Assembly (NCBI GenBank): GCA_035222895.1
Contig: JAVYIG010007462.1
Location: 1-64,000 of the forward strand
Reading direction: 5' to 3'
Source: Strongylocentrotus droebachiensis
Taxonomy: Eukaryota; Echinodermata; Echinoidea; Camarodonta; Strongylocentrotidae
DNA: 64,000 nucleotides
Shown: piece after piece, positions 1-11,254 of the stretch
Numbering within the stretch: the first letter of the stretch is position 1
Layout: the number at the start of each line of letters is the position of its first letter
Notes under the pieces: model-generated
Database searches by the model: none
Told to the model about the DNA's origin: nothing
What the model saw: only the letters and a program-made list of their open reading frames with translations
Program-made: the position numbers and the translations under genes

Positions 1-267
1 CCCTCAACTCACCAGCTCAATTACTGGAGATATACCTCGCATTGGCTGGATGCAGACGGATGGACAGTTGATCTGGTGTAAATTCTCCTTCCTTCCTTTT
101 TGATGGGAGTCCTTGGGGTCAATGCTCTCAGGTCAAATGGTATTACACTCAAAGCCAACACACCCACACTCATCGGCTGGCTGGTCTAATCAGTCATCAG
201 GTCGCCACTGACCATGGCAACCTTTCACAAGTCATCAGGGGCTTGGGGTAGGATCCTGGAAATATAA

Positions 268-1090
268 GTGAGAGAGAGAGGGGGAGAGAGAGAGAGAGAG
301 AGAGGGAGGGGAAGGGGGATAGAGGAGGGGGATAGAGGAGGGGGAAAGAGAAGAAGGGGAAGGGGGAGAAAGAGAGAGAGAGAGACAGGAGGGGAGGGGA
401 GAGGGGAGGGGAGGGGAGAGGGGAGGGAAGGGGAGAGGGGAGAGGGGGAGAGGGGAGGGGGGGGGGGGAGAGGGGCAGGAAAAGAGAGAGGGATGGAAAG
501 GGAAAGACAAAAATAAGGGGATGGAGAGTGAGGGGGGGGGAAGAAAAGAGGGAGGGGAAGAAAAGAGGGAGGGGAAGAAAAGAGGGAGGGGAAGAAAAGA
601 GGGAGGGAAAAGGGGAGGGAACGGGGGAAGGAAAAAGGGGAGGAAAAAGAGGAGGAAAATGGGGAGTAAAAAGGGGAGGAAAAGGGGGAGGAAAAGGGGA
701 AGGAAAAGGGGGAGGAAAAGGGGGAGGAAAAGGGGGAGGAAAAGGGGGAGGAAAAGGGGGAGGAAAAAGGGGAAAAAGGGAGGGAAAGGGGGAGGAAAAA
801 GGGGAAGAGGGGAAGAGGGGGAGGAAAAACGGAAGAGAGAGGGGAGAAAGAGAGAGGGGGAGAGGCGGAGAGAGGGGCAGGGGGTTGGGGCGAGAAAGGG
901 GAGGGGAGAGGGAATGAAGGGAAGAAATGAGGGGAGAGGGGGAGGGGAGAGGGGGAGGGGGAGAGGGAGAGGGAGTTGGAAGAGGGAGAGGGCCAGAGGG
1001 GGACGGATGAGAAGAGGGGGACGGAGGAGAAGAGGGAGAGACAAAAAGAGACAAAGAGAAAAAGAAAAAGAGGATGAGAGAGAGAGCGAG
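268..1090. repeat. Polypurine (GA/GGGA) block of about 800 bp
   Basis: The plus strand is nearly all G and A here, with sub-repeats of the GGGGAGGAAAA type (about 660-760) and AGAAAAGAGGGAGGGGA type (about 535-605). Long frames run through it on both strands (Pro/Ser-rich or Arg/Gly-rich) but reflect composition only. Such mirror-rich purine tracts can form triplex DNA (known property, not shown here). Confidence 0.95.
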
Positions 1091-1540
1091 AATGCATTTA
1101 GTTAAAGTACAAGCATGGTGGTATGATCAATAAGTGGAGGGCTCAAGTAAAGGTTATCCAGAGGTCTGGATATCCAATAATACCAACACCACCCAAGCAC
1201 ATCAGACCACACAAAGCCATCATCAACATTTCATAATTCGCTTGAGGTGACGGAGAGTTCACCTGGAACAAATTCATAATAAGGTTTCCAAACTTCTTTT
1301 TTCATTTCTAGAAATGCAACATTACATAAACATATCCAAATTAAATTGAAAATACACTGACCATGTTGCAGTGCTCAGTTACAGTACATGTGTATGCATT
1401 CATTTATTGCGTTCAAAAGCTACATGTGTAGAACTGTAGGTACATGTACATGTACATGTATGTATACATTGTCGACTGTAAGTCCCCTCTTGGCCTGAAT
1501 AAATTTGTATGATACACATTTACTAAATGTTGTAATTTTC

Positions 1541-1939
1541 TTAAAGATAAACTTTAGTACTGGTAATGCGATTGCATTGTGAAAGAAAAGGTGTGGAAAG
1601 GATCAGAAACAGTTGATCATGTAGCATGTAAGTATTGGTGTGCACTGCAAGGTTCTGGAGTCATCAAAATCATAATAAATTTGACCGAGTCTTGGTAAAG
1701 TAACAAGCACTGTACACAGAAAGCTATACATGGGACAACACACCTGGTGTCGGGGCTAGTACTACCGGTACCTTGATTTCCTTGTCTTTCTATGCTCATT
1801 ACTCAGCCAGTATACATTTTCTTCCAAAATTGTTTGGCACATGTCATTTATTTGTAATCTTGAACATTCAGTGTAAGTTTCGTTTGATTCTGTGAGAATT
1901 AATTTTCTTTTTTTTACCAGAACTGGAGTTTATCTTTAA
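1541..1939. mobile_element. TTAA-bounded inverted-repeat element (family M1)
   Basis: Ends TTAAAGATAAAC and GTTTATCTTTAA are inverted repeats extending about 20 bp. The left half is the reverse complement of the right part of the copy at 62723-63097. No coding capacity, so a non-autonomous DNA element. Confidence 0.7.
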
Positions 1940-1964
1940 GTACATGTATATGTGAAAAATTGAT

Positions 1965-2173
1965 TACTGTAAACGCTGTCATATTTTCGCGCTGAGCGAC
2001 CCCAAAACTTATTCGCTGGTTCTTAAATTCGGGTTGTATGCAATTCAGCCCGTTCAAAAGATGCATCAGAAGTCATGGTTATATTTTTGCAAGTTATAAA
2101 ATTTGCGCTTGCCGATCTTAGCGCGAAATCCATGAAAAATGAATGTACCATGAATTTGTTTACTTTTACAGTA
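1965..2173. mobile_element. Short inverted-repeat element, TACTGTAAAC ends
   Basis: Begins TACTGTAAAC and ends TTTTACAGTA, with internal CGC-rich inverted words (TTTCGCGCTGAGCG near the left, CTTAGCGCGAAA near the right). About 210 bp with no frame; MITE-like. Confidence 0.55.
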
Positions 2174-3235
2174 GTCCCGATTTATGTTTTTTGATAATGT
2201 GACAATAAAAGCTTACATCTAAAAGTAATCAACGAGGAGCCCTAATTCAACCAGTCCACATTTCATTAAAGGGATAGTTGAGTTCTGTTTTCAGACCGCA
2301 AATGCCTTCAAAGTGCATGGTTATTGCTCTTACTCTTATCTATGACATTTCTAGTGCCCTATCCAGAATCACCATACTGTACATCCACCATGACATGAAA
2401 GGTGGATAACTGATTCACTTTAAGTTTAAACTGTATTTAATACATGTAGATGACTAATTTTTCTTACTTAATGGGAGTAAAAGTTCAGCTAGAGTGCCAA
2501 ACACATTTATCATTGAGTGATGCAATAATTTTAGAGACAAAGGGGCGACAATTGCCCAAGTCTTCCTTATATGTACATGTATTATGTACACATTGGCTTC
2601 CATACACAATGTGTATGTGTTGGGGATTCAAAGGTACCAAGAAGACATTACCATTGTAGTTTGTACTTGTAAAATGTAAACGTAGGAACACGCCTAATAT
2701 AATTGTCCATTGTAAAGTGTCATATTAGAGTCTGTGCCTGCACTTGCTGCAGACTACATTGTAACATTGTGCGCGTTCTTCTCATAGGTCGAATAACGGA
2801 GCGGGTGGTCTAATTACACATCTTTTTACTACATGAAGAGGCCTAATTCAAGACCTAAAATAACTCAACATTCACTTTTCATAAATAAACTCCACAATTT
2901 CAATTTATCATCAATAAACAATAATTACAAAAGAAGGATCAAAATTCATCAAATCTACAAGTTTGGATTATTTACAAAGAAGGACCAAAACAGGTTACAA
3001 CTAGTACAAGTGAAAAGTCAAAACAGAAAGTAAAATCCTCATTGAAAAAACGATGACAGGAGTACATGAACTAGATACAAATAATCCCAATTTTTACTAA
3101 AGACCTTTTCACATTCTGAAAATCCACACCATTTGATGTCTCACTCTCAAAGTTTTGCCTAGTCCCATAGTATCTGCGGCCTCTGTGGGGCTAAGCTACA
3201 TCAAGGGAGGCCTTAGCACCGGTAATAGTACAGGG
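2174..3235. other. Unassigned AT-rich stretch
   Basis: I see no exon-like frame with splice sites. Short frames at 2450-2691 and 2833-3033 lack any recognisable motif. Confidence 0.4.
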
Positions 3236-3520
3236 GGCGTTTCACAAAGACTAAGATCGACTTCAAGTTGGACCTAACTATTGCAGGCCATTCATGCCAC
3301 TGGTTGCTCTCACCATTGGTCTCTCAATTATGATCTTTAAATAACATTTTTTCCTTCAATAATGAACTATCAAAAAAGGTAAATTTACTCAATTTTGTAG
3401 ATTTGTAACCATGATTTGTATGTCCCTTGAGAAACTTATGCCAGGAATGGTTAGAGGAACTAGTGGCATGAATGCCCTGCCATACAGTTAAGTCCAACTG
3501 AAAGGGCCCCTTGTCTACCT
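3236..3520. mobile_element. MITE, TTTCACAAAGACTAAG family (M2)
   Basis: Opens GCGTTTCACAAAGACTAAG and closes through GTTAAGTCCAACT with a degraded right end. The body matches the more complete copy at 33571-33850 (GGCATGAATGCC, TCAATAATGA and ACCATGATTTG words in the same order). Confidence 0.65.
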
Positions 3521-4335
3521 TTCACCAGAGATGTTCCATGTCTCTCCTGCCCACTTCACTTTCACAAAACTGGCTTGCGCCACTGCTAATACAGGATCAT
3601 ATAAATATAAATACATGATCCTCGAAAAGGGTTACAATGTAGCAACTTAGCACCACCTTCTGTGGGGCTACAAATTACCTGTAGAAGGAGGGGCAAAGAG
3701 CTATTATTATGTGTCAGCCAAGAAATAATACACGGGGGCTCGGGGCAAATTAGCCCCCGAAATGCCAAAAAGAGACCCCGAAAGTCATAAAAGAGCCCCA
3801 AAAATGTGCATAGAGTTCAATGCAAAACAACTTAGAGAGTGTTACTTTCATGCAAGCAAGCTCGAAAAGTAGCCCCCAAAATTGTTTAAGTATTTTTTCC
3901 CTGTTATGTGTTAATATGGGGAAGGTTTTTATTAATTCATCCATTTATCCATTATAATTTAGGTAAATTACATTGGGAAGGTACATGTAAAATTGTAAAT
4001 GAAACATAGAGAAGCTCATAGACAAGCAAGAGGGCCTGTACACATAGGCTATCATTACACCGATTTTGTCATCCAGCTTAAACTTCATGAAAACGCAAAA
4101 TCAGCTCTGCTCATCGCTCACCAAAACACACTATTTTTTTCACTAGAGGTCTGTTGAATTGACCTACAACTGTTCAAGTATTTGATTATTTAACTGGGCA
4201 TTAATCCAGATATCCAGACATCAACAATCATTCTAACAGACTTCTAGTTTAATATCGCAGTCAGCATGAGATCACTATCGCCCAGGCATATTACATTGCT
4301 AGGCCAGTGCAGACTAAACAAAATGAAGTGCATCT
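3521..4335. other. Unassigned stretch
   Basis: No supported feature. Minus-strand frames at 3586-3944 are short and contain locally repeated, degenerate words (AGCCCC/GACCCC), not a protein family I know. Confidence 0.35.
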
Positions 4336-4337
4336 AA

Positions 4338-4606
4338 AGGGGCCGTGGTCGAGTGGTTAAGCCGCCGGACTGTCGATCACAAGGTCCGCGGTTCGAGCCC
4401 CGCCGCGGCACTAATGTCCTTTGGCCTCACTCAACCCAGGTGATGTAAATGGATACCTGGCAGGAATTAATTCTTTGAAATGCTAGAGCGCCGAAATGGC
4501 AGCACAGCTAAAGCCGGGGTAATAATCTCCAAGTTTGGAAGCGCTTAGTTATTGTAATAAGCGCTATATAAAAACTGAGTATTATTATTATTATTATTAT
4601 TATTAT
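4338..4606 (+). mobile_element. tRNA-derived SINE (family S1), full length
   Basis: tRNA-like head at 4341-4411 with A box TGGTCGAGTGG and B box GGTTCGAGCCC. The body carries CCCAGGTGATGTAAATGG and GGAATTAATTCTTTGAAATG, and the tail is (ATT)n at about 4580-4606. Copies at 31889-32166 (minus) and 54430-54594 (truncated) share the body. Confidence 0.88.
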
Positions 4607-4697
4607 ATTAGTAATGCATTGTAAGTACATATTGTAGCTACATGTAGCTCTGATCATTAAAAACAAGTCAACAAACATCAACAAGCATTCACTAGTA

Positions 4698-5719
4698 GTA
4701 GGGTGTCTGATCGCGCACCCGATGTTGTGTCCTAAAATTCTTCCCATAGAGATTGCACGCATCCCTATGCAGTCTACGTGCATTGCGCGACCATGCAAAA
4801 CAAATTAAGTTTTTTTTTTCAATTCGAGATTCGAACCTTTATCTGTTGTGATCCTGAAGGTGATACTCAATAAATGAGGTGTCATATGAAAGAGCAGGTG
4901 AATTCCAATATTTCCAAAGGCCGTCATCTCGAAATTCTAAAAATATCTTGGTCAAAACAGCGATTTAAACATTGTGTCCTGGCTAACTCTGAGGTTTGTC
5001 ACTTTTGAGATATGACGCCCCGATCGATAAGTAGTCCCAGTCCTAAGGAATATATCTATGCGCTTATTTTTTCGCTAGCCCCCAGGGATCACAACTGATA
5101 ACAGTTTGAAAATACCCTTCTCCACATTTTTCGGATCAGCTAATTAGGGAGGCGTGCGCTCCGCTCAGTCCAAACCATGGTTACATCGCGTAACATCTCC
5201 GCGTACGAACGAAACCTGAATGAAAGTATGGCTAGCCGTTCGCGCAAAAATACCCGGAAGTGAATACACGTTATAGTCAATGGCAATATCGCGGAGACAA
5301 CACACGTTGTCTCCGCGATATTGCCATTGACTATAACGTGTATTCACTTCCGGGTATTATTGTGCGTAATGGCTATCCATACTAGTCAATGGCAAATAGC
5401 GCGGGGACAACGTGGCTCAAGCTGCAAGTTGCGCATAACATGCGTACGCTATGCATACGCTTGCATATCGCGCGATACAGCTGTTTGGCTAAGTTTAGCA
5501 AAACAACATAACTCTGTGTGTACGTCTTTTTCATCGATTCTGATCAAAATGCTATGAATATTGCAGCGTTTCGAGGGGGCTGTATCTTTTGATAGAAACA
5601 TCGGTGAGACTTGAAATTTGAAATGTATTATTCTGATTACATTTTTAATTCAAATATCAAACAAAAATGGTGAAAAACGATCCCAAATTGAAAATTGAAA
5701 AATGGTTCAGACACCCTAC
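4698..5719. mobile_element. Inverted-repeat DNA element A, about 1.02 kb
   Basis: Ends GTAGGGTGTCTGA and TCAGACACCCTAC are 13-bp inverted repeats flanked by TAGTA on both sides (4693-4697 and 5720-5724), a likely target-site duplication. A 52-bp perfect stem lies inside at 5250-5357. The right half recurs inside the foldback element of CAPN7 intron 1 (12084-12503). No transposase frame. Confidence 0.78.
5250..5357. repeat. Perfect 52-bp inverted repeat with a 4-bp loop
   Basis: Arms 5250-5301 and 5306-5357 are exact reverse complements around ACAC. They sit inside element A and would form a cruciform or long hairpin. Confidence 0.92.
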
Positions 5720-6368
5720 TAGTAGAAAATCCTCATTTCAAAATATTGACAAATTTACATCAAATTCCAAAATGAAAATTATCTCAAAACTGATTGATTG
5801 AAATCAACCCTTGAAAAAAGCGGGCCAGGGCGCAAATTTGCGCTCATGTCAGTGTGTTTGGTACGGTTTTGTATTAGCATTGCCATTGCGCTCTCTGCTG
5901 AAGTAGGCCCTCTCTCACTTAAATACGAAACCGCTCGAGCGGATCGGCCGATGAGAGAGCGTAAACTCACTGTACAGCGCTCAATGTGGAAAGTTCTATG
6001 TGTGAAGCATCATCGCGGAATCTGTTTTTCGCATTGCAAACGCGCATATCATTAGGTCTAAAGCAGTCAATACTTATTTTTTAGGACGCGATGTGTCCGC
6101 GTTTAGAGGATATACTCGTTCATGTGGACGATCGTCATTCTGTGACCAGCACCCCCTACTGAGTACCACTACCAGTACCAGTGCCGTGGCGGTGCGAAAG
6201 CACTTCACATTTATATTTGGCTCTCCACACTCGGGTCGGGGGTAGATCTAGGCTTGGTGATATCAAAATCATATTTCATATCTATAGATCTAGAGGTCTA
6301 TCACTAGATTCTAAGCAGCTAAGACTGTAACAAGGCGTAGAGTCTATTCTAAGGCCAGTAAACATCTG

Positions 6369-7417
6369 GGGGCCGTTTCTCGAAACCGTCATAACTACAA
6401 GATCAGCGACATCTCGCCACTGTCACGCAACTTGTCAGCTAAGTGTTTCACGAAGCCGTCTTAGCCAAGATGAGCGACAATGAGTTGTCACTGCTCCGAA
6501 CCCGTCATATCTTTTTAATTGCTGTAAAGCGCCATCACAAGTCAGTTTGTTGTTATTCCATGGGCCGCGAAATGTACGATTAGTTTCACTATCATTTTGA
6601 GAAAAATATAGACGAGTTCGTTACGTAATATTCTGGGATGCGAAATGCAAATGTAAAGAAGTGATAATACAAATTATACAGAAATTTTAAAAAGCTGAAT
6701 ATAAACATTAAATCATAAATCGTTAAACTACAACATATAAATAAAAGAGATATGAATGCTACACACCGTTGTCCATAGTCGATCCATAGTCTTTTCTTCG
6801 GATACCATCATACCTTTGGGGCCTATGTGCATTATTATTCCCTCTCTAATTACTTCTTCCAAATTATATTTTCAATATCAAATTAATTATATAACGAGTA
6901 TTTAATATGAGACTCTTCAATAAAAACTGGCTGAGAAAAGGTATTTTGCCTAAAATTCCTCGTCACAATAAACAAAAAAAGTACGTATTGATAAACTATC
7001 ACATTACGGTATCCTTCAACTACCTTTCGATTGGATTGTCCAGAAAAAAACACTCACCGGTTTTTCTTCAATTTAAGAATCTTTACAGAAATATGCAAAT
7101 CGTTTGATGATCTACATTTGATAATGACACTATTTATTATTTATTTTAGGAGAATTTATATGTATATAGTCTAGATTCTAGAAGTCTATTTCTTTTTGAA
7201 CAATTTTAGCCCCAAAACTTGTTTTGGGTTATTCGTGATAAATCAAATGGATCGTGACTAACTCGAGTAAGACTATGTTCTTGAGCTGCTCGTATCGCGA
7301 TATATCGATATCATGTCTGTCATGGCTTCGTGAAACGGTTTATCCACTTCATGACATCTCCGTAGGTCGCCGACAAAGATATGACTGTCATGGAGTTGGT
7401 TTCGAGAAACGGCCCCC
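6369..7417. mobile_element. Non-autonomous TIR element of about 1.05 kb
   Basis: Left end GGGGGCCGTTTCTCGAAACC and right end GGTTTCGAGAAACGGCCCCC are inverted repeats. Further inverted words lie inside (GTTTCACGAAGCC near the left, GGCTTCGTGAAAC near the right). The AT-rich middle has only a 66-residue frame. I could not fix a target-site duplication. Confidence 0.75.
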
Positions 7418-7692
7418 TGAATGCCAATCGCCGAGCGGGACCGAGCAATGCCAATTTACATCAGCCCGCGCCCGCGCCCGGCGGTGTGCCAAGTTTGGCA
7501 GACGCCTCCTCCTCAAAACAGTCACAGACAGGGCCTGCAATGCAGAGCGCCTTGTCAAAGTCAAATACAGAGGACAGAGCGCAAATCAACGGCAAAGGCA
7601 AAGCGAGCGCAAACGCAAATAAAATATTGGTCACAAGTTTTCATGCACATCATTCGAGCTCTTCATTCACCACACACTTACCTGATGAATAA
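7418..7692 (+). other. Open GC-rich stretch, possible orphan exon
   Basis: The frame starting in the TIR element at 7381 stays open to 7692 and reads Ser, Ala, Asn, Gln and Lys-rich protein (for example QTGPAMQSALSKSNTEDRAQ). Composition differs from the AT-rich surroundings. No homologue recognised and no clear splice donor, so its status is open. Confidence 0.2.
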
Positions 7693-7898
7693 ATCTTGAA
7701 AAACTTGGCTGCAATCCGTTAAGAAAACCTAAAAATGGTTACGAATCACCACTGAAAAGTGCAAAATAGACAATTGTCGTCTACCTCTGTTGTGACCTTT
7801 GACCAATTACTATTATCCGTCCGTGCTGATAACGACGCGTTCTCAAACTAGACGCACACGCACGCGCGAGTGTCTTGAACACAGGTCTTGAACAGCAC

Positions 7899-7934
7899 CC
7901 CTCCCCCCCCCCCCCCCCCCAAAAAAAAAAAAAA
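7899..7934. repeat. Homopolymer run C then A
   Basis: A long run of C is followed directly by a run of A, between AT-rich flanks. A further G run lies at about 8068-8085. Confidence 0.9.
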
Positions 7935-8285
7935 TTGTAGAAAGGGGGCTGGGGCATCCATGGATACTATTTCCATAGCATGTGAAAAAGCACCCGATTT
8001 TCAAATTACCCCTTTCATTATCTTGCAAATTAACATGTTATGGGTAGTGCTCTGAAGATTTGTGGGGAGGGGGGGGGGGGGGGGGCCGGGGGTCCTGCAC
8101 TTTTCAATACCTGTTCTATCAACGCCCCGCCTATTCATGTAGGCCTATACAAGCTAATTAGACACCCACAATCTTGTTCTCTTTTTATTGTTATCGGCCT
8201 ATACAACAAAGTTACAAATAGGAGACGACTTTTATTTGATATAGTGCATTTTATTCATTAAATGCCCTTGCGTCATCACAACCGT

Positions 8286-10010
8286 TTCAGGTAAAGGGGA
8301 GGGTCAAAACAGTGGTGGCCCTCCCGGGGGGCAAAGGGAGCACAGTGCCCCCTCCCCACTTTGTCAAGCACCCGAAAAGTGCCCCCTTAACTTTTTAAGA
8401 AGTGCCCCTTTTTACATAGGATAGTGCCCCTTTTACTTTGACGAATGCTCCTATTAATTTGTAAAAGCGCCCCTTCCCCTTTTCAACTCTGATAACTGCC
8501 CCTTTTATTTGGACACGTACCCCTTTTTCTTTGGCAAGTTCCCATTTTCCTTCGCAATTAGTGTTTATTTTCCATTCTCATAAGTGCCCTTTTTAATCTC
8601 TAGTAAGTGCCTCTAGTTAGGTACGAGAAGTGCCTCTTTTCACTTTTGATAAGTACCTTTTACCTCTGATAATTGTCATATTTAAATCTTAGAGGTACGT
8701 GCCTCTTTTACTTTTGACAAGCCCTTTTTTCTCAAGAAAGTTTCCTTTTTTGTCTTCTCGGAGCCGAGTCTTGTCCTTGAAATATGGTCACGGTAAAATA
8801 GGGGTGAATTTGCGAAAGTGTCCTTACAATCTTATAAATAGGGGTATTCCAAAGTACGATTTTGTCCTCGTTTTGACGTAAAAAAGAGGGTTAAATTTCA
8901 CAAAATGTCATTGAAATTGACCGCAAAAGGGGGTTATTTGCACCCGTGGTAACGGTCATATACGTGTCACCCTATGCGGAGAAGTGACCCCACCGGGACA
9001 AGATATTGCTTAATCAGTATTGCTTTGCAGTTGGGTGTGCTTGTCTGTAAATGTAATTGCGAGCGTGCAAAGCGATCGAGGAAAAAATGTAAGATGTGTG
9101 ACGTCGCAGTGCGAAAAATTACATTTTTTAAAGAGGAAAAAACCAATCCTGATGGGGATATAAGCACATTCTGATAACGGAAGGGTGAGAAAAAAAGCTT
9201 TGATAAGTAAAAAATTAGGTATATTATCTATAAATGTAGATTCGTGCGAGCGAGCTTTGGGGGAAATTGCTCTTAGTCGCTTGAAATTAATGATGAGAGG
9301 AAAAGGGGACATTTATCAGAAAAGAAAAGGAGGATGTGTCAAAGTACAAAGAGTAATTATCAGAAGTGAAATTGGCGCACTCCTTACATCCAAAACAAGA
9401 GGCACTCACCAGGTATGGAAAAGGTTAGTCATGAGAATAGGAAATGGGCATTTGTCGAAGGGAAAGGGGCCCCCATCAGATTTTAAATGGGGCATTTATA
9501 AAAGGTGAAAAGGGACATTTAAAATAAAGGAGAAAGTGCATTAGTTGAATGAAAATGGGCACCGATCAGATTTTTAAGGGGGCAATTATCGGAGGTGAAG
9601 GGGGAACTTATCTGAAGTGAAAAGGAGTAACTTCTCGTACCTGAAAAGGGTTAGTTACCAGAGAAGGGGCACTTATGCGAAGGGGAAGGGGCCCTTTTTT
9701 CAATGGGGCACTTATCATTAGAAAAAGGGGCACTTATTAGAAAGGAGGAAAAGGAGCATATGTGAAAATATAAGGTGCGCTTATCCGTTATCCGAGTAAA
9801 AATAGGGGTAGTTATTAAAAGGGGAAGGGGCCCTTCTTACAAAGGGAAAGGGGCACTTGTCAAAGTAAACAGAGGCACCTCTCAGATTTGAATAGAGCAA
9901 TAACAGAGGTGAAGGGGCATTTATCAAGAGTGAACAGAGGCACTTCTCGTACCTGAAGAGGGGTACTTACTAGTAATTAAAAAGGGCACGTATGAGAATG
10001 AAAATGCATG
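8286..10010. repeat. Minisatellite arrays in inverted orientation
   Basis: At 8340-8720 the plus strand repeats degenerate units like AAGTGCCCCTTTTACTTTTGA. At 9280-9990 the reverse complement appears (GGGGCACTTATCAGA types). A diagnostic pair is GGTACGAGAAGTGCCTCT at about 8620 and AGAGGCACTTCTCGTACC at about 9930. The whole can be read as a degenerate 1.7-kb foldback. Open frames here are repeat artefacts. Confidence 0.8.
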
Positions 10011-10117
10011 CTTATTGCGAAGGAAAATGGGAACAAGACCCGAAGCGAGAGGATGAGGAAATCGAGAAGGAGGGGATGACGAGGGAGAGAGGGAGAGTGG
10101 GAAGAGAGAGCAGGCGC

Positions 10118-10740
10118 GTAAAACGTCAAACCTTTATTAAGAGTCGAGAACGGTACAATGAGTCGTTTTCTTTCTCTAATAATTTAATGAAACGTGAAAC
10201 CTTCCGAGCTTCACGCGAGAGGGGGGGGGGGGGGGGGGGCGAAACTGAATTCAGACAAGGGTTAAGAGTCGAGAACAGTACCAGGAATCGTTTTCTTTCT
10301 CTAATAATTTAATGAAGCGCCAAACCTTCGCGCGGAAAGGGGGAAACTGAATTCAGACAAGGATTAAGAGTCGAGAACGATACAACGAATCTTCTTCTTT
10401 CTCTAATAATCCAACGAAACGACAAACCTTCCGAGATTCACGCGAGAGGGCGGGGGGCGAAACTGAATTCAGACAAGGATTACGAGACGAGACAACGAAT
10501 CGTCTTCTTTCTCTAATAATCCAACGAAACGACAAACCTTCCGAGCTTTACGCGAGAGGGGGGCGGGGGGGGGGGGGCGGCGAAACTGAATTCAGACAAG
10601 GTCGAGAACGGTACAACCAGGGATATGAGAGTTAAACTCTCATATCCCTGGTACAACGTACGAATCGTCGTCTTTCTCTAATAATCTAATGAAACGTCAA
10701 AGCTTCCGCGCTTCGCGTAGGAGGGGGGAAACTCCCCCTC
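10118..10740. repeat. Tandem array of six units of about 70-165 bp
   Basis: Units begin AAACGNCAAACCTTCCGAG and run through ACGCGAGAGGG, a G run of variable length, GAAACTGAATTCAGACAAGG, AGAGTCGAGAACG and TTTCTTTCTCTAATAAT. Starts are near 10118, 10191, 10315, 10416, 10527 and 10692 (last incomplete). It lies about 500 bp upstream of the CAPN7 start codon. Confidence 0.88.
10617..10651. repeat. 35-bp palindrome inserted in an array unit
   Basis: Arms of 17 bp around a single A (CCAGGGATATGAGAGTT and its complement). The other array units lack it, and GGTACAAC occurs on each side, like a target-site duplication. Confidence 0.88.
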
Positions 10741-11039
10741 GAATTTACCCTTTAAATTAGCTTGAAGGGATGTATAAACGATCATAGAAAAGATAAGTAA
10801 AGAGAGTTTTAGAGAATTCGGGCAATTACTATAGTCCGAAAGAATTCGGAGAGTTTAGTTTAATAATGACAGTCCGTCACTTTGGTGCGCTTTCTCAACT
10901 CTAACGATGTAACAAATATTTATTTATTTTTCTTCTTTCTTTTTCTTTCTTTCTCTCTCCTTTCCTTTTTTGGGGGGATGCTCGAATAATCACAATTTGT
11001 TTTTCTTACTTGATTTTGCTTGTTTTAGAACAACTTTAG

Positions 11040-11254
11040 AAGGGCTAATTTTACGATGATGTCATCAGTATGCAATGGGGAAATTCCCGTCAACCGCCAT
11101 CTGTTGTTGAGTGCAATTTCTATTTTTAAAATGGCGACTCCCACGAAGTGATTTGAAGATCACTTCCGTACGTAAACATTATTAGCTATCGAACACTTCC
11201 TGTTGTCAGACGTCTGCGATCTTAGGAATTTTGACATCTGTTTAATAGTCTTCA
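11040..11254 (+). promoter_or_regulatory. CAPN7 promoter-proximal region and 5' UTR with YY1-type motif
   Basis: This is the only unique-looking sequence between the tandem array and the CAPN7 start. AAAATGGCGAC at 11128-11138 matches the YY1 consensus that often lies at the start of housekeeping transcripts, and ETS-like CTTCC cores occur at about 11164 and 11196. No TATA box is evident. The motif match is seen; promoter function is inferred. Confidence 0.45.
11131..11151 (+). promoter_or_regulatory. Possible upstream ORF (six codons plus stop) in the CAPN7 leader
   Basis: ATG inside the YY1-type motif opens a frame reading MATPTK and then TGA, 103 bases before the main start. It matters only if transcription begins upstream of 11131; in many YY1 promoters the start site lies at or after this ATG. 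Confidence 0.25.

Noticed and set aside
197..1105. Long overlapping open frames on both strands (Pro/Ser/Leu-rich and Arg/Gly/Lys-rich)
   Set aside because: They are produced by the polypurine block, which lacks stop codons in several frames. No start context, splice sites or family similarity.
4341..4411. tRNA gene with good A and B boxes
   Set aside because: It is followed by the SINE body and ATT tail seen in other copies, so it is the head of a SINE, not a stand-alone tRNA gene.
9185..9508. 107-residue frame (and its neighbours at 8974-9312)
   Set aside because: It lies in the minisatellite arrays and consists of repeat words.
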